This document shows, in pieces, positions 16,186 to 24,151 of a stretch of DNA of 64,000 bases. The notes beneath the pieces are model-generated. The model was not told where the DNA came from and ran no database searches. It worked only from the letters and a program-made list of their open reading frames with translations. The DNA lies in contig JAISTV010000019.1 in assembly GCA_031272485.1 (NCBI GenBank), positions 40,025-104,024 of the forward strand, read 5' to 3'. The DNA is from Eubacteriales Family XIII. Incertae Sedis bacterium. Its GTDB lineage: Bacteria; Bacillota; Clostridia; Peptostreptococcales; Anaerovoracaceae. The position numbers and the translations under genes were made by a program. Each line of letters starts with the position of its first letter. The first letter of the stretch is position 1.

Positions 16186-17307
16186 TCACGCGCTGTTCGG
16201 GTTGCGCTTCGTGTCGTCAAACCCGCCCAGCGCCCCTTTCGACAGCACCCGGTAAAGGTCCGCCGCCAGCGCGTCTATGGCCAGCAGCCGCCGCTGATTT
16301 TCCGTGAGCCCCTGCACTTTGCTCGCGTTCGTAAAGACCGGCATCTGGCCGCCCGCCTTGCGAATCCGCTTGAGCAACGCCGCCCCTTTTTCCGAGAACG
16401 CCAGCACCCGCGCGTAGAGCGCCCCGTCCGCCGCCGCCGCGTCTGCCTTGGTTATCCCCAGCAAAGTGTGAATCATGAGCCGGCACACCCGCGTGCGCGT
16501 GTAGCGCTTGCTCTTCGTAAGCCGCACCGCCTCCTCGTAGCTGCCCGCCTTCCGCACCGCCGCAGCCAGCCGGTTTTCCAGGCCCTCCGTGGCGGATAAT
16601 ATGCCGGAAAGTGGGGCCCCTCGCCGCGCCGCTTCGGCCAGCCTGTACGCCAGGAGGGGGAGTATCTGCTCCGGGTAAACCGTCCCCTCGCCGGCTTCCT
16701 GCATCCGCCCGCGAATCTCCGATGCCGTGGGCACGCCCGCGAGCCGCTGCACCGCGCAGATTTCCATGCGGCTCTTCGACTGAATCAGCTGCCGGCAGTA
16801 CTCCGCGGCCAGGCTGTCGTTGGGTCCCCGCACCGCCCGCGCCGCCTTCGGGCCGCCCACCTCCCGCAGGGCCGCCGCCCGCGCCCGCGGATACGAGACG
16901 CCCTGCTGCATGTGCGCACGCACGGCCGCTTCGAACGCCGGATTCGACACCATATGCGCGGCTGCCGCGTAGATCTCCTCGCCGCGGCCCGTCTCGCTAC
17001 CGAATGAGAGCGCGCCTACCACCGCAAGTCCGTCCAGGATGCGCACCGCCCCGCGCGCGAACCATTCGGCATTGTTGCAGGCAAAAAGAAACGGCAGCTC
17101 TATGACGAGGTCTGCCCCGCCGGCCACTGCCGCTTTCGCTCTTATCCACTTGCTCATAATGGCGGGCTCGCCGCGCTGGACGAAGTCCCCGCTCATGACG
17201 CAGACCGCCGCGCCCGCGCCCGTGCGCGCCACAGCCTCCTTCAGCTGGTACGCGTGTCCCTCGTGAAAGGGGTTGTACTCGCAGATGATTCCGACTACGT
17301 CCGCCAT
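16186..17307 (-). CDS. tmcAL: tRNA(Met) cytidine acetate ligase TmcAL (YlbM)
   Basis: A nucleotidyltransferase-fold protein of 373 residues (family about 400). It begins MADVVGIICEYNPFHEGHAY, where FHEGH is the HxGH-type ATP-binding motif. The VMSGDFVQRGEPAI segment is diagnostic of the YlbM/TmcAL family. Studied members activate acetate with ATP and acetylate the wobble cytidine of elongator tRNA(Met). The C-terminus holds the RNA-binding helices. The ribosome binding site is weak, so it probably depends on coupling with the coiled-coil gene 15 bases upstream. It leads into ackA. Confidence 0.92.
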   Translation of the reverse strand: MADVVGIICEYNPFHEGHAYQLKEAVARTGAGAAVCVMSGDFVQRGEPAIMSKWIRAKAAVAGGADLVIELPFLFACNNAEWFARGAVRILDGLAVVGALSFGSETGRGEEIYAAAAHMVSNPAFEAAVRAHMQQGVSYPRARAAALREVGGPKAARAVRGPNDSLAAEYCRQLIQSKSRMEICAVQRLAGVPTASEIRGRMQEAGEGTVYPEQILPLLAYRLAEAARRGAPLSGILSATEGLENRLAAAVRKAGSYEEAVRLTKSKRYTRTRVCRLMIHTLLGITKADAAAADGALYARVLAFSEKGAALLKRIRKAGGQMPVFTNASKVQGLTENQRRLLAIDALAADLYRVLSKGALGGFDDTKRNPNSA

Positions 17308-17322
17308 GTGCGCAGGCCGCGC

Positions 17323-17844
17323 CTACTCGCCTTCCACCTGCGTCCGGTACGCCAGATCCTTGATTTCGTTGCGGTTCTCGAGCAGCTTCTCGTTTATGTC
17401 GTCGAACGTCACCTGCATGTTGTTGAACATCTCGCCGAAATACTTGCCGTTCAGCACGTCCATCTTCTCCTGGAAGTCGAAGAGAATCTTGTCTATGTAC
17501 TCGTAGGTGTCCATCTTCAGCTGCTTGACGCGCGTCTCCGCGTCCGTGAGAATCTCGCGCGAGCGCTGCTTGGACTGCTGCGTAATCTCGTGCTGGTCGA
17601 TCATAATCTCGGCCTGCTTCTCCGCGTCCTTAATCAGCAGCTCGTACTCGTGCTTGGCCTCCTCCAGAATCCGCTGGCGCTCGTTCTTGATAAACTGCGC
17701 CTGCTGAATCTCGTCGGGAAGCGCGTTGCGAATCTCCTTGACGATCTCCTGCAGCTCCGACTTGTCCACGATGATGCGGTTGAGCATCCCCGTACTGGTA
17801 CTTGCAATCTCCTCGAGTTCATCCAATAAGTCCAGAACTTTCAT
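17323..17844 (-). CDS. Coiled-coil protein of the YlbM/CoaD neighbourhood
   Basis: A 173-residue, highly charged protein that is almost wholly alpha-helical, with long coiled-coil stretches (residues about 45-150, for example NERQRILEEAKHEYELLIKD). It resembles the b-subunit/stalk-like proteins often annotated only as ATPase in clostridia, but no Walker motif is visible and no membrane segment is present. A DivIVA- or stalk-like scaffolding role is possible; no function is established here. The ATG follows GGGAGAAGGGA and lies 23 bases after coaD. Confidence 0.8.
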   Translation of the reverse strand: MKVLDLLDELEEIASTSTGMLNRIIVDKSELQEIVKEIRNALPDEIQQAQFIKNERQRILEEAKHEYELLIKDAEKQAEIMIDQHEITQQSKQRSREILTDAETRVKQLKMDTYEYIDKILFDFQEKMDVLNGKYFGEMFNNMQVTFDDINEKLLENRNEIKDLAYRTQVEGE

Positions 17845-17867
17845 GTTTCCCTTCTCCCTTCCTGATT

Positions 17868-18380
17868 CTACTCGCGCACCTGTTCCCGCTGTTGCGCCGC
17901 CCGCTTCGCCTCCATAGCCGCTATGACCCGCGGCGGAACCAGGCCGTCTATCTCTCCGTTGAGCGAGAACACTTCCTTAACTATACTCGAACTGACAAAC
18001 GAGTGCTGGGGGTCTGTCATGAGAAAGACCGTCTCCACCTCGTTCCCGTACAAACGTGCGTTCATCTGTGCCATTTGAATCTCGTAGTCAAAATCCCACG
18101 TGGCCCGCAGGCCCCGGATTACCACGCAAATCCCGTTCTGCTTCACGTAGTTGGCCAGCAGCCCCTCGAAGCTGTCCACCACCACGTTTCCCACATCCGC
18201 CGTAGCCTCGCGCAGGAGCCCCATCCGCTCCTCCACGCTGAACAGCGCCGCCTTGGAATAATTGCGAAGCACCCCGACCACGAGCGTGTCGCACAGCCGC
18301 GCCCCGCGCCGGATTATATCCAAATGCCCGTACGTAACCGGGTCAAACGACCCTGCATAGAGCATCTTCCGTTCTTTCAT
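17868..18380 (-). CDS. coaD: Phosphopantetheine adenylyltransferase
   Basis: Transfers AMP to 4'-phosphopantetheine to form dephospho-CoA, the penultimate step of CoA synthesis. The 170-residue protein has the TxGH motif in YAGSFDPVTYGHLDIIRRGA and the C-terminal SSSIVKEV motif. A second in-frame ATG (residue 6, MLYAGSF) is possible. The first has GAGGA upstream. It is 13 bases downstream of rsmD, the standard rsmD-coaD pair. Confidence 0.97.
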   Translation of the reverse strand: MKERKMLYAGSFDPVTYGHLDIIRRGARLCDTLVVGVLRNYSKAALFSVEERMGLLREATADVGNVVVDSFEGLLANYVKQNGICVVIRGLRATWDFDYEIQMAQMNARLYGNEVETVFLMTDPQHSFVSSSIVKEVFSLNGEIDGLVPPRVIAAMEAKRAAQQREQVRE

Positions 18381-18393
18381 GAAGTCATCCTCG

Positions 18394-19002
18394 TCAAACT
18401 TTTCTCAGCAGATGCACGCCCGTCTTCCCGTAGCGTTTCTCCCGCAGCACCTCGAACCCGGGATGCGCCGCCACACTTACCTTATCCGCGTGCTCCAGCA
18501 CCAGTAATCCACCGCTTTCCATAATACCACAGTCGGACAGCAATTGCAGTATTTCGTTTTCGTAACCGGCACTATAGGGCGGGTCTGCGAAGACAATGTC
18601 CGCCTGCCCTTTCGCGCCGCCGGCCGGACAGCCCGTACCCCCCTCTTCGCCGCTATAGGGGGCGAGCGCCGTGCCGATGCGCGCGCCCATCCGGCGAAAG
18701 TCCCCGCGCAGTATGTGCGCCTCCACTCCCGGCACTTTCAGCTTGTCTAAGTTCTCCCTGAGGAGCTTAAGGCTTTCGGGCGAGATGTCGCAGAAGCAGC
18801 AGACTTTAGCCCCGCGCGAGAGCGCCTCGATTCCCAGGCTGCCGCTTCCGGCGAAAAGATCCACCACGCGCGCGCCCTCTATCTCCATGGCTATCATACT
18901 GAAGATTGCTTCCTTTACCTTGTCCGACGTGGGCCGGATGCCCTCTTCCCCTTCGGGCGAGAGCAGGCGGCGGCCCTTATACCGCCCCGCAACTACCCGC
19001 AT
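18394..19002 (-). CDS. rsmD: 16S rRNA (guanine966-N2)-methyltransferase RsmD
   Basis: SAM-dependent methyltransferase for G966 of 16S rRNA. The 202-residue form starting MRVVAGRYKGRRL is preferred over an ATG eight codons upstream because GAGGTG sits 9 bases before it and homologues begin there. Motifs: VVDLFAGSGSLGIEALSRGA (SAM binding) and VFADPPY (catalytic DPPY). It sits 48 bases after recG and 13 before coaD. Confidence 0.95.
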   Translation of the reverse strand: MRVVAGRYKGRRLLSPEGEEGIRPTSDKVKEAIFSMIAMEIEGARVVDLFAGSGSLGIEALSRGAKVCCFCDISPESLKLLRENLDKLKVPGVEAHILRGDFRRMGARIGTALAPYSGEEGGTGCPAGGAKGQADIVFADPPYSAGYENEILQLLSDCGIMESGGLLVLEHADKVSVAAHPGFEVLREKRYGKTGVHLLRKV

Positions 19003-19050
19003 TTCCGCAGCACCTCGTTTCTGCATTTCATAGTTTCCGCACGCATCTGC

Positions 19051-21150
19051 CTATATTCCTATGTCCCGTACGTCCGCAAACAGCATGTCTATCCGCTCGC
19101 GCAGCGCCTCGTTTCGCGGCGCCAGAAGCTCCGGGTCCGCCTTAAGGAGCTGCTCCGCGTCCGCCTTGACCTTGCCGAGCAGCTTCGCGTGTTTGGACAG
19201 GTCCGCCAGGGCCAGGTTCGGGATACCGTGCTGGCGGACCCCGAAGAACTCGCCGGGGCCTCGCAGCGCCAGGTCCTTCTCCGCGATTTCAAATCCGTTC
19301 TCCGTCTGCGTCATGGTACGCGCCCGCTCTATGGCCTCCTCCGACTTGCTGTCCGTGAGCAGGAAGCAGTACGACTCCGCGCTGCCGCGCCCCACGCGGC
19401 CCCGCAGCTGGTGGAGCTGCGCCAGCCCGAATCGCTCCGCGTTTTCTATGACCATGACCGTGGCGTTCTTCACGTCTATGCCCACCTCTATGACCACCGT
19501 GGAGACCAGCGCGCGAATCTTCCCGTCGCGGAACTCCTCCATGACGCGTTCCTTCTCCTCGCGCTTCATGCCGCCGTGCAGCAGGGCTACCTCGTAACCG
19601 GACAGCGTCCCCTGCATCTCGGCGTAAAGCCCTTCCGCGGAACGCAGGCCGGACGCGTCCGCGGCCTCGTCTTCCTCTATGCGCGGCGCCACGATGTACG
19701 CCTGCCGCCCTTCCGCAAGCTGCCTCGCGACAAACTCGTAGACGTCGTCCCGCCGCGCGGAGGTGAGCGCCTTGGTCATGACCGGTTTTCTGCCCGGCGG
19801 CATCTCGTCTATGACCGACATATCCAGATCCCCGTAGAGGATAAACGCCAGCGTGCGCGGGATGGGCGTGGCCGTCATAACCAGCACGTCCGGGCTCTTG
19901 CCCTTCTGCTTGAGGTTGATTCGCTGGCTTACGCCGAACCGGTGCTGCTCATCGGTTATGACCACACCCAGCCTGGCAAAAGCCACGTCCGGCTGCAGCA
20001 GCGCGTGGGTTCCTATGAGTATGTCCACCTCGCCGGCCGCGAGGCTTGCGAGGATTTCGCGGCGCTGCGCGGCCGTGGCGGAGGCCGTGAGCAATGCGAT
20101 TGACATCTGCGGGAAAACGGCGCGGAGGCTCGCGTGGTGCTGCCGCGCCAGGATCTCCGTGGGGGCCATGAGCGCGCCCTGGTAGCCGGAGCCCACCGCC
20201 TTGAAGAGCGCCCCCATGGCCACGGCGGTTTTTCCCGAGCCCACGTCGCCCTGCACGAGACGGTTCATGGGGCGCGGCGCCTCCATGTCCGCGTAGACCT
20301 CGCGCAGCACGCGCTGCTGGGCGGCGGTCGGGGTGAACGGCAGGGTCTTTTCGAAAGCCTCTGCCTTGATTTTCCGGGGAAACTTTATGGCGCTTACCGC
20401 CGCGTCCGTGCGCCGGGCGCGAACCTGCAGCAGGCCCACGGCGAGGAGGAACAGCTCCTCGTAGATGAAGCGCGCGCGGGCGGCCTTGAGCGCCTCTCGC
20501 GAGTCCGGGTAGTGGATGGCCGTGAGGGCGGCCTGCACGGTGGGGAGGTTTCTGGCGCCGAGGATTTCGTCCGGCAGGTACTCCGTCACGTGGGGCGCGG
20601 CCGAAAGCGCGTCCTTGTGCCAGCGGCGCATTTCCCGCTGCGCCAGACCGGCCTTGAGGGGGTAGACCGGTAGGATTCCCGCGGCCTTCGCGTCCTCCTC
20701 GCCCGCCTCGTCCGGCAGACGCTCGAAATCCGGGTGCACGAACTGCATGTGCCCGAACCGCGGCTCCGGCGAGCCGAAAAACAGAAAACGCCGCCCGGGC
20801 AGAAAGAGGTTTCCGAGCCAGGTGGCATTGAAAAACACGATTTGGGCGGTGCCCGTTCCGTCTCCCACGAGCACGGTGTACGGCACTTTCTTACGGCCCG
20901 GAATATAGCGCGCCTTGCCGCCCGCAGAGAGAACCTGCGCCACGAAGGCCGCCGGCTGCCCCGCCTGCATTTCGCCAAGCGTCAGGATGCGCGTCCGGTC
21001 CTCATAAGTACGGGGGTAGGCATACAGCAGGTCCGCTACGGTCCGGATGCCCGCGGCCTCAAGCAGCGCGAGCTTCTTGGGACCCACGCCCGCCAGATTC
21101 TTTACCGGGCTTTCGGGGAGCAGCGCCCCCGCCGCCCGCTCACTCGGCAT
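19051..21150 (-). CDS. recG: ATP-dependent DNA helicase RecG
   Basis: Branch-migration helicase that regresses stalled forks and processes R-loops and Holliday junctions. The 699-residue protein has the N-terminal wedge/OB domain (about 10-220), Walker A LVQGDVGSGKTAVA, the DEQH variant of the DEAD box (ITDEQHRFGV), and helicase motif VI near QLRGRVGRG. A C-terminal TRG-like hook region follows. The ATG follows GAGGTG and overlaps the end of the Asp23-like gene by 11 bases, so the two are translationally coupled. Confidence 0.97.
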   Translation of the reverse strand: MPSERAAGALLPESPVKNLAGVGPKKLALLEAAGIRTVADLLYAYPRTYEDRTRILTLGEMQAGQPAAFVAQVLSAGGKARYIPGRKKVPYTVLVGDGTGTAQIVFFNATWLGNLFLPGRRFLFFGSPEPRFGHMQFVHPDFERLPDEAGEEDAKAAGILPVYPLKAGLAQREMRRWHKDALSAAPHVTEYLPDEILGARNLPTVQAALTAIHYPDSREALKAARARFIYEELFLLAVGLLQVRARRTDAAVSAIKFPRKIKAEAFEKTLPFTPTAAQQRVLREVYADMEAPRPMNRLVQGDVGSGKTAVAMGALFKAVGSGYQGALMAPTEILARQHHASLRAVFPQMSIALLTASATAAQRREILASLAAGEVDILIGTHALLQPDVAFARLGVVITDEQHRFGVSQRINLKQKGKSPDVLVMTATPIPRTLAFILYGDLDMSVIDEMPPGRKPVMTKALTSARRDDVYEFVARQLAEGRQAYIVAPRIEEDEAADASGLRSAEGLYAEMQGTLSGYEVALLHGGMKREEKERVMEEFRDGKIRALVSTVVIEVGIDVKNATVMVIENAERFGLAQLHQLRGRVGRGSAESYCFLLTDSKSEEAIERARTMTQTENGFEIAEKDLALRGPGEFFGVRQHGIPNLALADLSKHAKLLGKVKADAEQLLKADPELLAPRNEALRERIDMLFADVRDIGI

Positions 21151-21541
21151 AGGAGACCACCTCGGTGCGGCGGCGCACCAGGCTCTTGGCCATGACGCCG
21201 GTCACCACCACGCTCACGCGCCCCACCGTAAAGCCCGTCACGAGCGGCACGTCCCGGCGCAGGCACTCCGTAATCTCCGCCGCCATTTCCTTAATGCTCG
21301 TGCCGAAGTAAATCACGAGGTAGACCGTAATGTCCATCTGCCCCGCGTCCTCGCGCAGCTCCACGTCCAGAAAAGCGGCATCGTCGCTCGTCTCCCGCAG
21401 CGCGTTTTTCCGCACGCGCCCTCTGGGGTCGGAAAACAAAATCCGCCCCTCCCGGCCCTGCAACTCGCGGCGCACAATACTCGCGATAATCTCCTTATCG
21501 TAAGCAATCTTCCCGAATTTCGAATGCGTCTCATAAAGCAT
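21140..21541 (-). CDS. Asp23/Gls24-family protein
   Basis: A 133-residue member of the Asp23/Gls24 (DUF322) family, cell-envelope-associated stress proteins. It has the alternating strand pattern DITVYLVIYFGTSIKEMAAE followed by VTGFTVGRVSVVVTGV. The frame is open further upstream but no other start codon is credible: ATG at 21541 is the first codon of the family-like sequence. No ribosome binding site precedes it. Instead TATAAT lies just 6 bases upstream, so the transcript may start on the ATG (leaderless). The frame overlaps recG by 11 bases. Asp23-like genes next to recG are frequent in Firmicutes. Confidence 0.88.
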   Translation of the reverse strand: MLYETHSKFGKIAYDKEIIASIVRRELQGREGRILFSDPRGRVRKNALRETSDDAAFLDVELREDAGQMDITVYLVIYFGTSIKEMAAEITECLRRDVPLVTGFTVGRVSVVVTGVMAKSLVRRRTEVVSYAE

Positions 21542-21547
21542 GGATAC

Positions 21548-21556
21548 ATTATACCA
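21548..21556 (-). promoter_or_regulatory. Extended -10 promoter for a leaderless Asp23-recG transcript
   Basis: TGGTATAAT (minus strand, TATAAT at 21553-21548). A TG one base before a perfect -10 replaces a poor -35. The expected start falls on the A of the Asp23 ATG at 21541. Confidence 0.6.
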
Positions 21557-21573
21557 AATCCCCGCCGCGCGCG

Positions 21574-21603
21574 AAAACGGAGCAGCCGGAGCCACTCCGT
21601 TTT
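21574..21603 (-). terminator. Terminator after superoxide reductase gene
   Basis: AAAACGGAG and CTCCGTTTT form a 9-bp stem with a 12-base loop. T residues on both sides make it usable in either direction. It separates the superoxide reductase gene from the Asp23 promoter. Confidence 0.6.
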
Positions 21604-21664
21604 GTTCGTCTGTTATACGCTATTTGCCTTACCCTAACGCGCAGGATTTTTTTCGCAGTGTGCG

Positions 21665-22045
21665 TTAGGCTTCACTTGCCCAAAGGCCGTGCAGATTGCA
21701 ATACTCATATGCCGTTACGGCGCCGGCGCCCGCCACCTTGAACGTGGCTTCGGGTTTTTCGCCCGGGCTTATGGCCTTGCGCTGGGTGATGCCGTCTGCG
21801 ATAATCGCGATCCACTGGATGTAATGCTCTTCAAGCGACGGATGCTCCACAGAACCGACCTTGACGGTCACCGTGTCGCCGCTCTTTTCGATTACGGGCA
21901 CGTGCTTCTCCTGTGCGGCATCGGTGGTGTTCGCCTTGAGCTCCTGCATATCCTCTCCACAGCAAACGGGCACTACGCCGGAGTCGTTGATGACGCCGAA
22001 CAGATTCCCGCAGTGATTGCATCTGTAAAACTTTTTCTGAACCAT
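21665..22045 (-). CDS. dfx: Desulfoferrodoxin-type superoxide reductase
   Basis: A cytoplasmic non-haem iron enzyme reducing superoxide to peroxide without producing oxygen, typical of anaerobes. The 126-residue protein has both domains of class I enzymes. The desulforedoxin domain has C9, C12, C28 and C29 (YRCNHC and VCCG). The neelaredoxin domain has the Fe ligands H48, H68, H74, C116 and H119 (HVP, HPSLEEH, YCNLHGLW). The AGGAGGA site lies upstream of the ATG at 22045. It is monocistronic with its own terminator and marks the host as an obligate anaerobe with oxygen defence. Confidence 0.97.
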   Translation of the reverse strand: MVQKKFYRCNHCGNLFGVINDSGVVPVCCGEDMQELKANTTDAAQEKHVPVIEKSGDTVTVKVGSVEHPSLEEHYIQWIAIIADGITQRKAISPGEKPEATFKVAGAGAVTAYEYCNLHGLWASEA

Positions 22046-22110
22046 AATGTTTTCCTCCTACTGATGATGTGTGCGATAACCCTTACTCCACATATTATCA
22101 CATCCGCGAT

Positions 22111-23667
22111 TTACTCTTCAACCTCGGTCATCTCCACGACGTGCACCAGCAGCTCGGCACAGGCGTTGGCGGGAACGGCGAGATTGGAAAGCAGCAGCGA
22201 TTCGGTGGTGGCCCCGCGGCCAAGCACTTCCACACCTATGGAAACTATGGGGATGTCCGCGTTCGCCTCGCGGAAGTAGCCCAGTTCGCACACCGAGACG
22301 ACGCGCGCATATTCCGGGGAGGTCCCGGCGGCTTCGGCAAGGGCTGCCAGGAAGGCGGTAATGAATTCATTGTCTTCCGCGGGCAGGACGCCGGGCAGGC
22401 TTTCTTTTTCGTCGAAGGTTATCTCAGACAGGCGTTCGATGCCCTTCTGCTCCTCCATGGCCACAGCCAGGGCCTGGGCGGTGTCCGCCTCCAGAAGGTA
22501 GGAGATTTCCGCGCCGGCGGGGCTTATGGACAGGCTGTTTATGCTGAGCGTGGCGGAAATGCCGTCCTCTTCGGAAAACGAGGTGGTCGTGAGTCCGAAC
22601 AGGCAGGAGACCAGCCGGTTTACGTCCTCGTTGGAGAGACATTCGGCCGGCGGAACCGTCTCTATCATGCGCATATCCGGCGAGCCGGTCGCGCTGTCCT
22701 TATAGGTCTTGGTGACGCTGTTAAAGGTCTGGCGGAACTTGGACTGCTCATAGTCGTTCAGCACCACCACGGCGCGCGCCGTCTGCGGGCTGTAGGGGCT
22801 GCCGCCCACGGTCTCAAAGCTGCACAGCTCGTACTGAATCCCGGCCCCCTTGGCCGTGCTTAGCACCTCCGTGAGGATGGAGACGGCGTTCACGGTGCGG
22901 TTTCCGGTGTCCGTAACGGCAGGCGCCAGGTCTGCCACGGCGAGCACGTAGGCGTAGCGATTGGTGACCGCGGCCGTCGTTATTGCCGCCTCGGTGGTGC
23001 GGACATCCGCAAAGCGGCTACCCCCCACCACGGACGTGACGGAGTCGCCGGAGACGTTCACAAGCAGGCCGCCTTCCAGGTACCTGGCGTCCAGCTGCCG
23101 GGCGCCCGAGCATGTCGAGGTACCGTAGGCCGTGAAAATGAGCCGGTAGGGGCCGTGCGCGTTCTCCGTGTGCATGAGCGCGAGCAGCGTGGTTATGCCA
23201 CCGGCGCTGTCCGCCCCCATGGACATGCCCTGCGCGGATATGCGGTTTGCGGTGTTCAGCGACACCTCCACGCCCTGTACGTCCGGATCGAAGAGCAGAG
23301 ACGGGGCGTAGGCAATGACTGCGTCGGTGTACGTCTGGAAAATGACCACGGGCGCCTCCGCCAGGCCCTCCGTGGCGGGGACCTCCACCACCACGTTTCC
23401 GGCGGCGTCCTCGACGGGGGTGAGCCCCACGCTCTGGGCATACTCCTTGATATAGGCGTTAATCTGCGAGGGATAGGCGCTGCCGCTGCGCGGGATGGCA
23501 CACACGTCGTAGTAGATGTTATACATGGCCTCGGCGCTGTAGCTCAGGGCACCCTCGCCCTCTATCTCTTCCGGGTCGCAGCCCGAAAGCAGCGTGAGCG
23601 CGAGCAACAGCGCTGCCAGCAGCACAGCCACGGTTCTTCTCGTTTGTTTTTCTGCGGTATGGTTCAT
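22111..23667 (-). CDS. PepD-like lipoprotein, probably catalytically inactive M20 homologue
   Basis: A 518-residue secreted lipoprotein: a positively charged N-terminus, a hydrophobic helix and the lipobox LLSGC (about residues 26-30). The rest follows cytosolic dipeptidase PepD of the M20 family in order: a CAIPRSGS-like opening, a segment equal to GHMD, GADS for GADN, the turn before the DEE motif, and a VSIG region near the end. The metal-ligand positions have changed: the GHMD His is Tyr (TYTD), the DEET acidic pair is YGTS, and the C-terminal His is missing. The fold is probably retained without peptidase activity, perhaps to bind peptides. The neighbours are unrelated. Confidence 0.75.
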   Translation of the reverse strand: MNHTAEKQTRRTVAVLLAALLLALTLLSGCDPEEIEGEGALSYSAEAMYNIYYDVCAIPRSGSAYPSQINAYIKEYAQSVGLTPVEDAAGNVVVEVPATEGLAEAPVVIFQTYTDAVIAYAPSLLFDPDVQGVEVSLNTANRISAQGMSMGADSAGGITTLLALMHTENAHGPYRLIFTAYGTSTCSGARQLDARYLEGGLLVNVSGDSVTSVVGGSRFADVRTTEAAITTAAVTNRYAYVLAVADLAPAVTDTGNRTVNAVSILTEVLSTAKGAGIQYELCSFETVGGSPYSPQTARAVVVLNDYEQSKFRQTFNSVTKTYKDSATGSPDMRMIETVPPAECLSNEDVNRLVSCLFGLTTTSFSEEDGISATLSINSLSISPAGAEISYLLEADTAQALAVAMEEQKGIERLSEITFDEKESLPGVLPAEDNEFITAFLAALAEAAGTSPEYARVVSVCELGYFREANADIPIVSIGVEVLGRGATTESLLLSNLAVPANACAELLVHVVEMTEVEE

Positions 23668-23743
23668 GAATCTCTTTTCTGGTTCGTTTCGTCTGACTTA
23701 TCATTATGGCATAATTTTTTTGAAATGAAAACTGCTGTTTTGC

Positions 23744-23772
23744 TTGCACCCGGCCATTTCTTGTGATAGACT
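23744..23772 (+). promoter_or_regulatory. rpmB promoter
   Basis: TTGCAC (23744-23749), 17 bases, TAGACT (23767-23772), with TGA directly before the -10. The rpmB ATG is about 75 bases past the predicted start. Confidence 0.55.
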
Positions 23773-23854
23773 AATTCGCGGTCGCGTGAGTTGCGGCCGG
23801 AAAAAGAACGAAACAGTCGGGCGGGCGCCCGTGAAATTCAAAGGAGGTGCGGTT

Positions 23855-24046
23855 ATGTCGAGGAAATGCGCGATTTGCGGGAAGGGTCAGACTTCCGGCA
23901 ACAACGTATCCCATTCCAACCGGCATACGAGAAGAAAGTGGAACGCAAACATCCAGTCCGTACGGGTCAACGAGAACGGCTCCGTAAAGCGGCTGAATGT
24001 CTGTACCGCTTGTCTCAGATCCGGAAAAGTAACGCGCGCCATATAA
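23855..24046 (+). CDS. rpmB: 50S ribosomal protein bL28
   Basis: A 63-residue basic protein starting [20 protein letters not shown], the L28 signature. It is the zinc-binding (C+) form with C5, C8, C50 and C53. The ATG at 23855 follows AAGGAGGT at 6 bases; the longer frame upstream has no support. It is monocistronic, with its own promoter and a strong terminator. Confidence 0.97.
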   Translation: MSRKCAICGKGQTSGNNVSHSNRHTRRKWNANIQSVRVNENGSVKRLNVCTACLRSGKVTRAI

Positions 24047-24070
24047 GCCGCCGAGGGATAGAGTTTATAG

Positions 24071-24096
24071 CACCGGTCCGCAAGGGCCGGTGTTTT
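24071..24096 (+). terminator. rpmB terminator
   Basis: CACCGGTCC-GCAA-GGGCCGGTG, a 9-bp stem closed by a GNRA tetraloop and followed by TTTT. It starts 25 bases after the rpmB stop. Confidence 0.8.
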
Positions 24097-24151
24097 ATTG
24101 TTTCACAATTTGTCCATATTCGCTGCGCATTTGGCGCTTATTATCTGGGGT

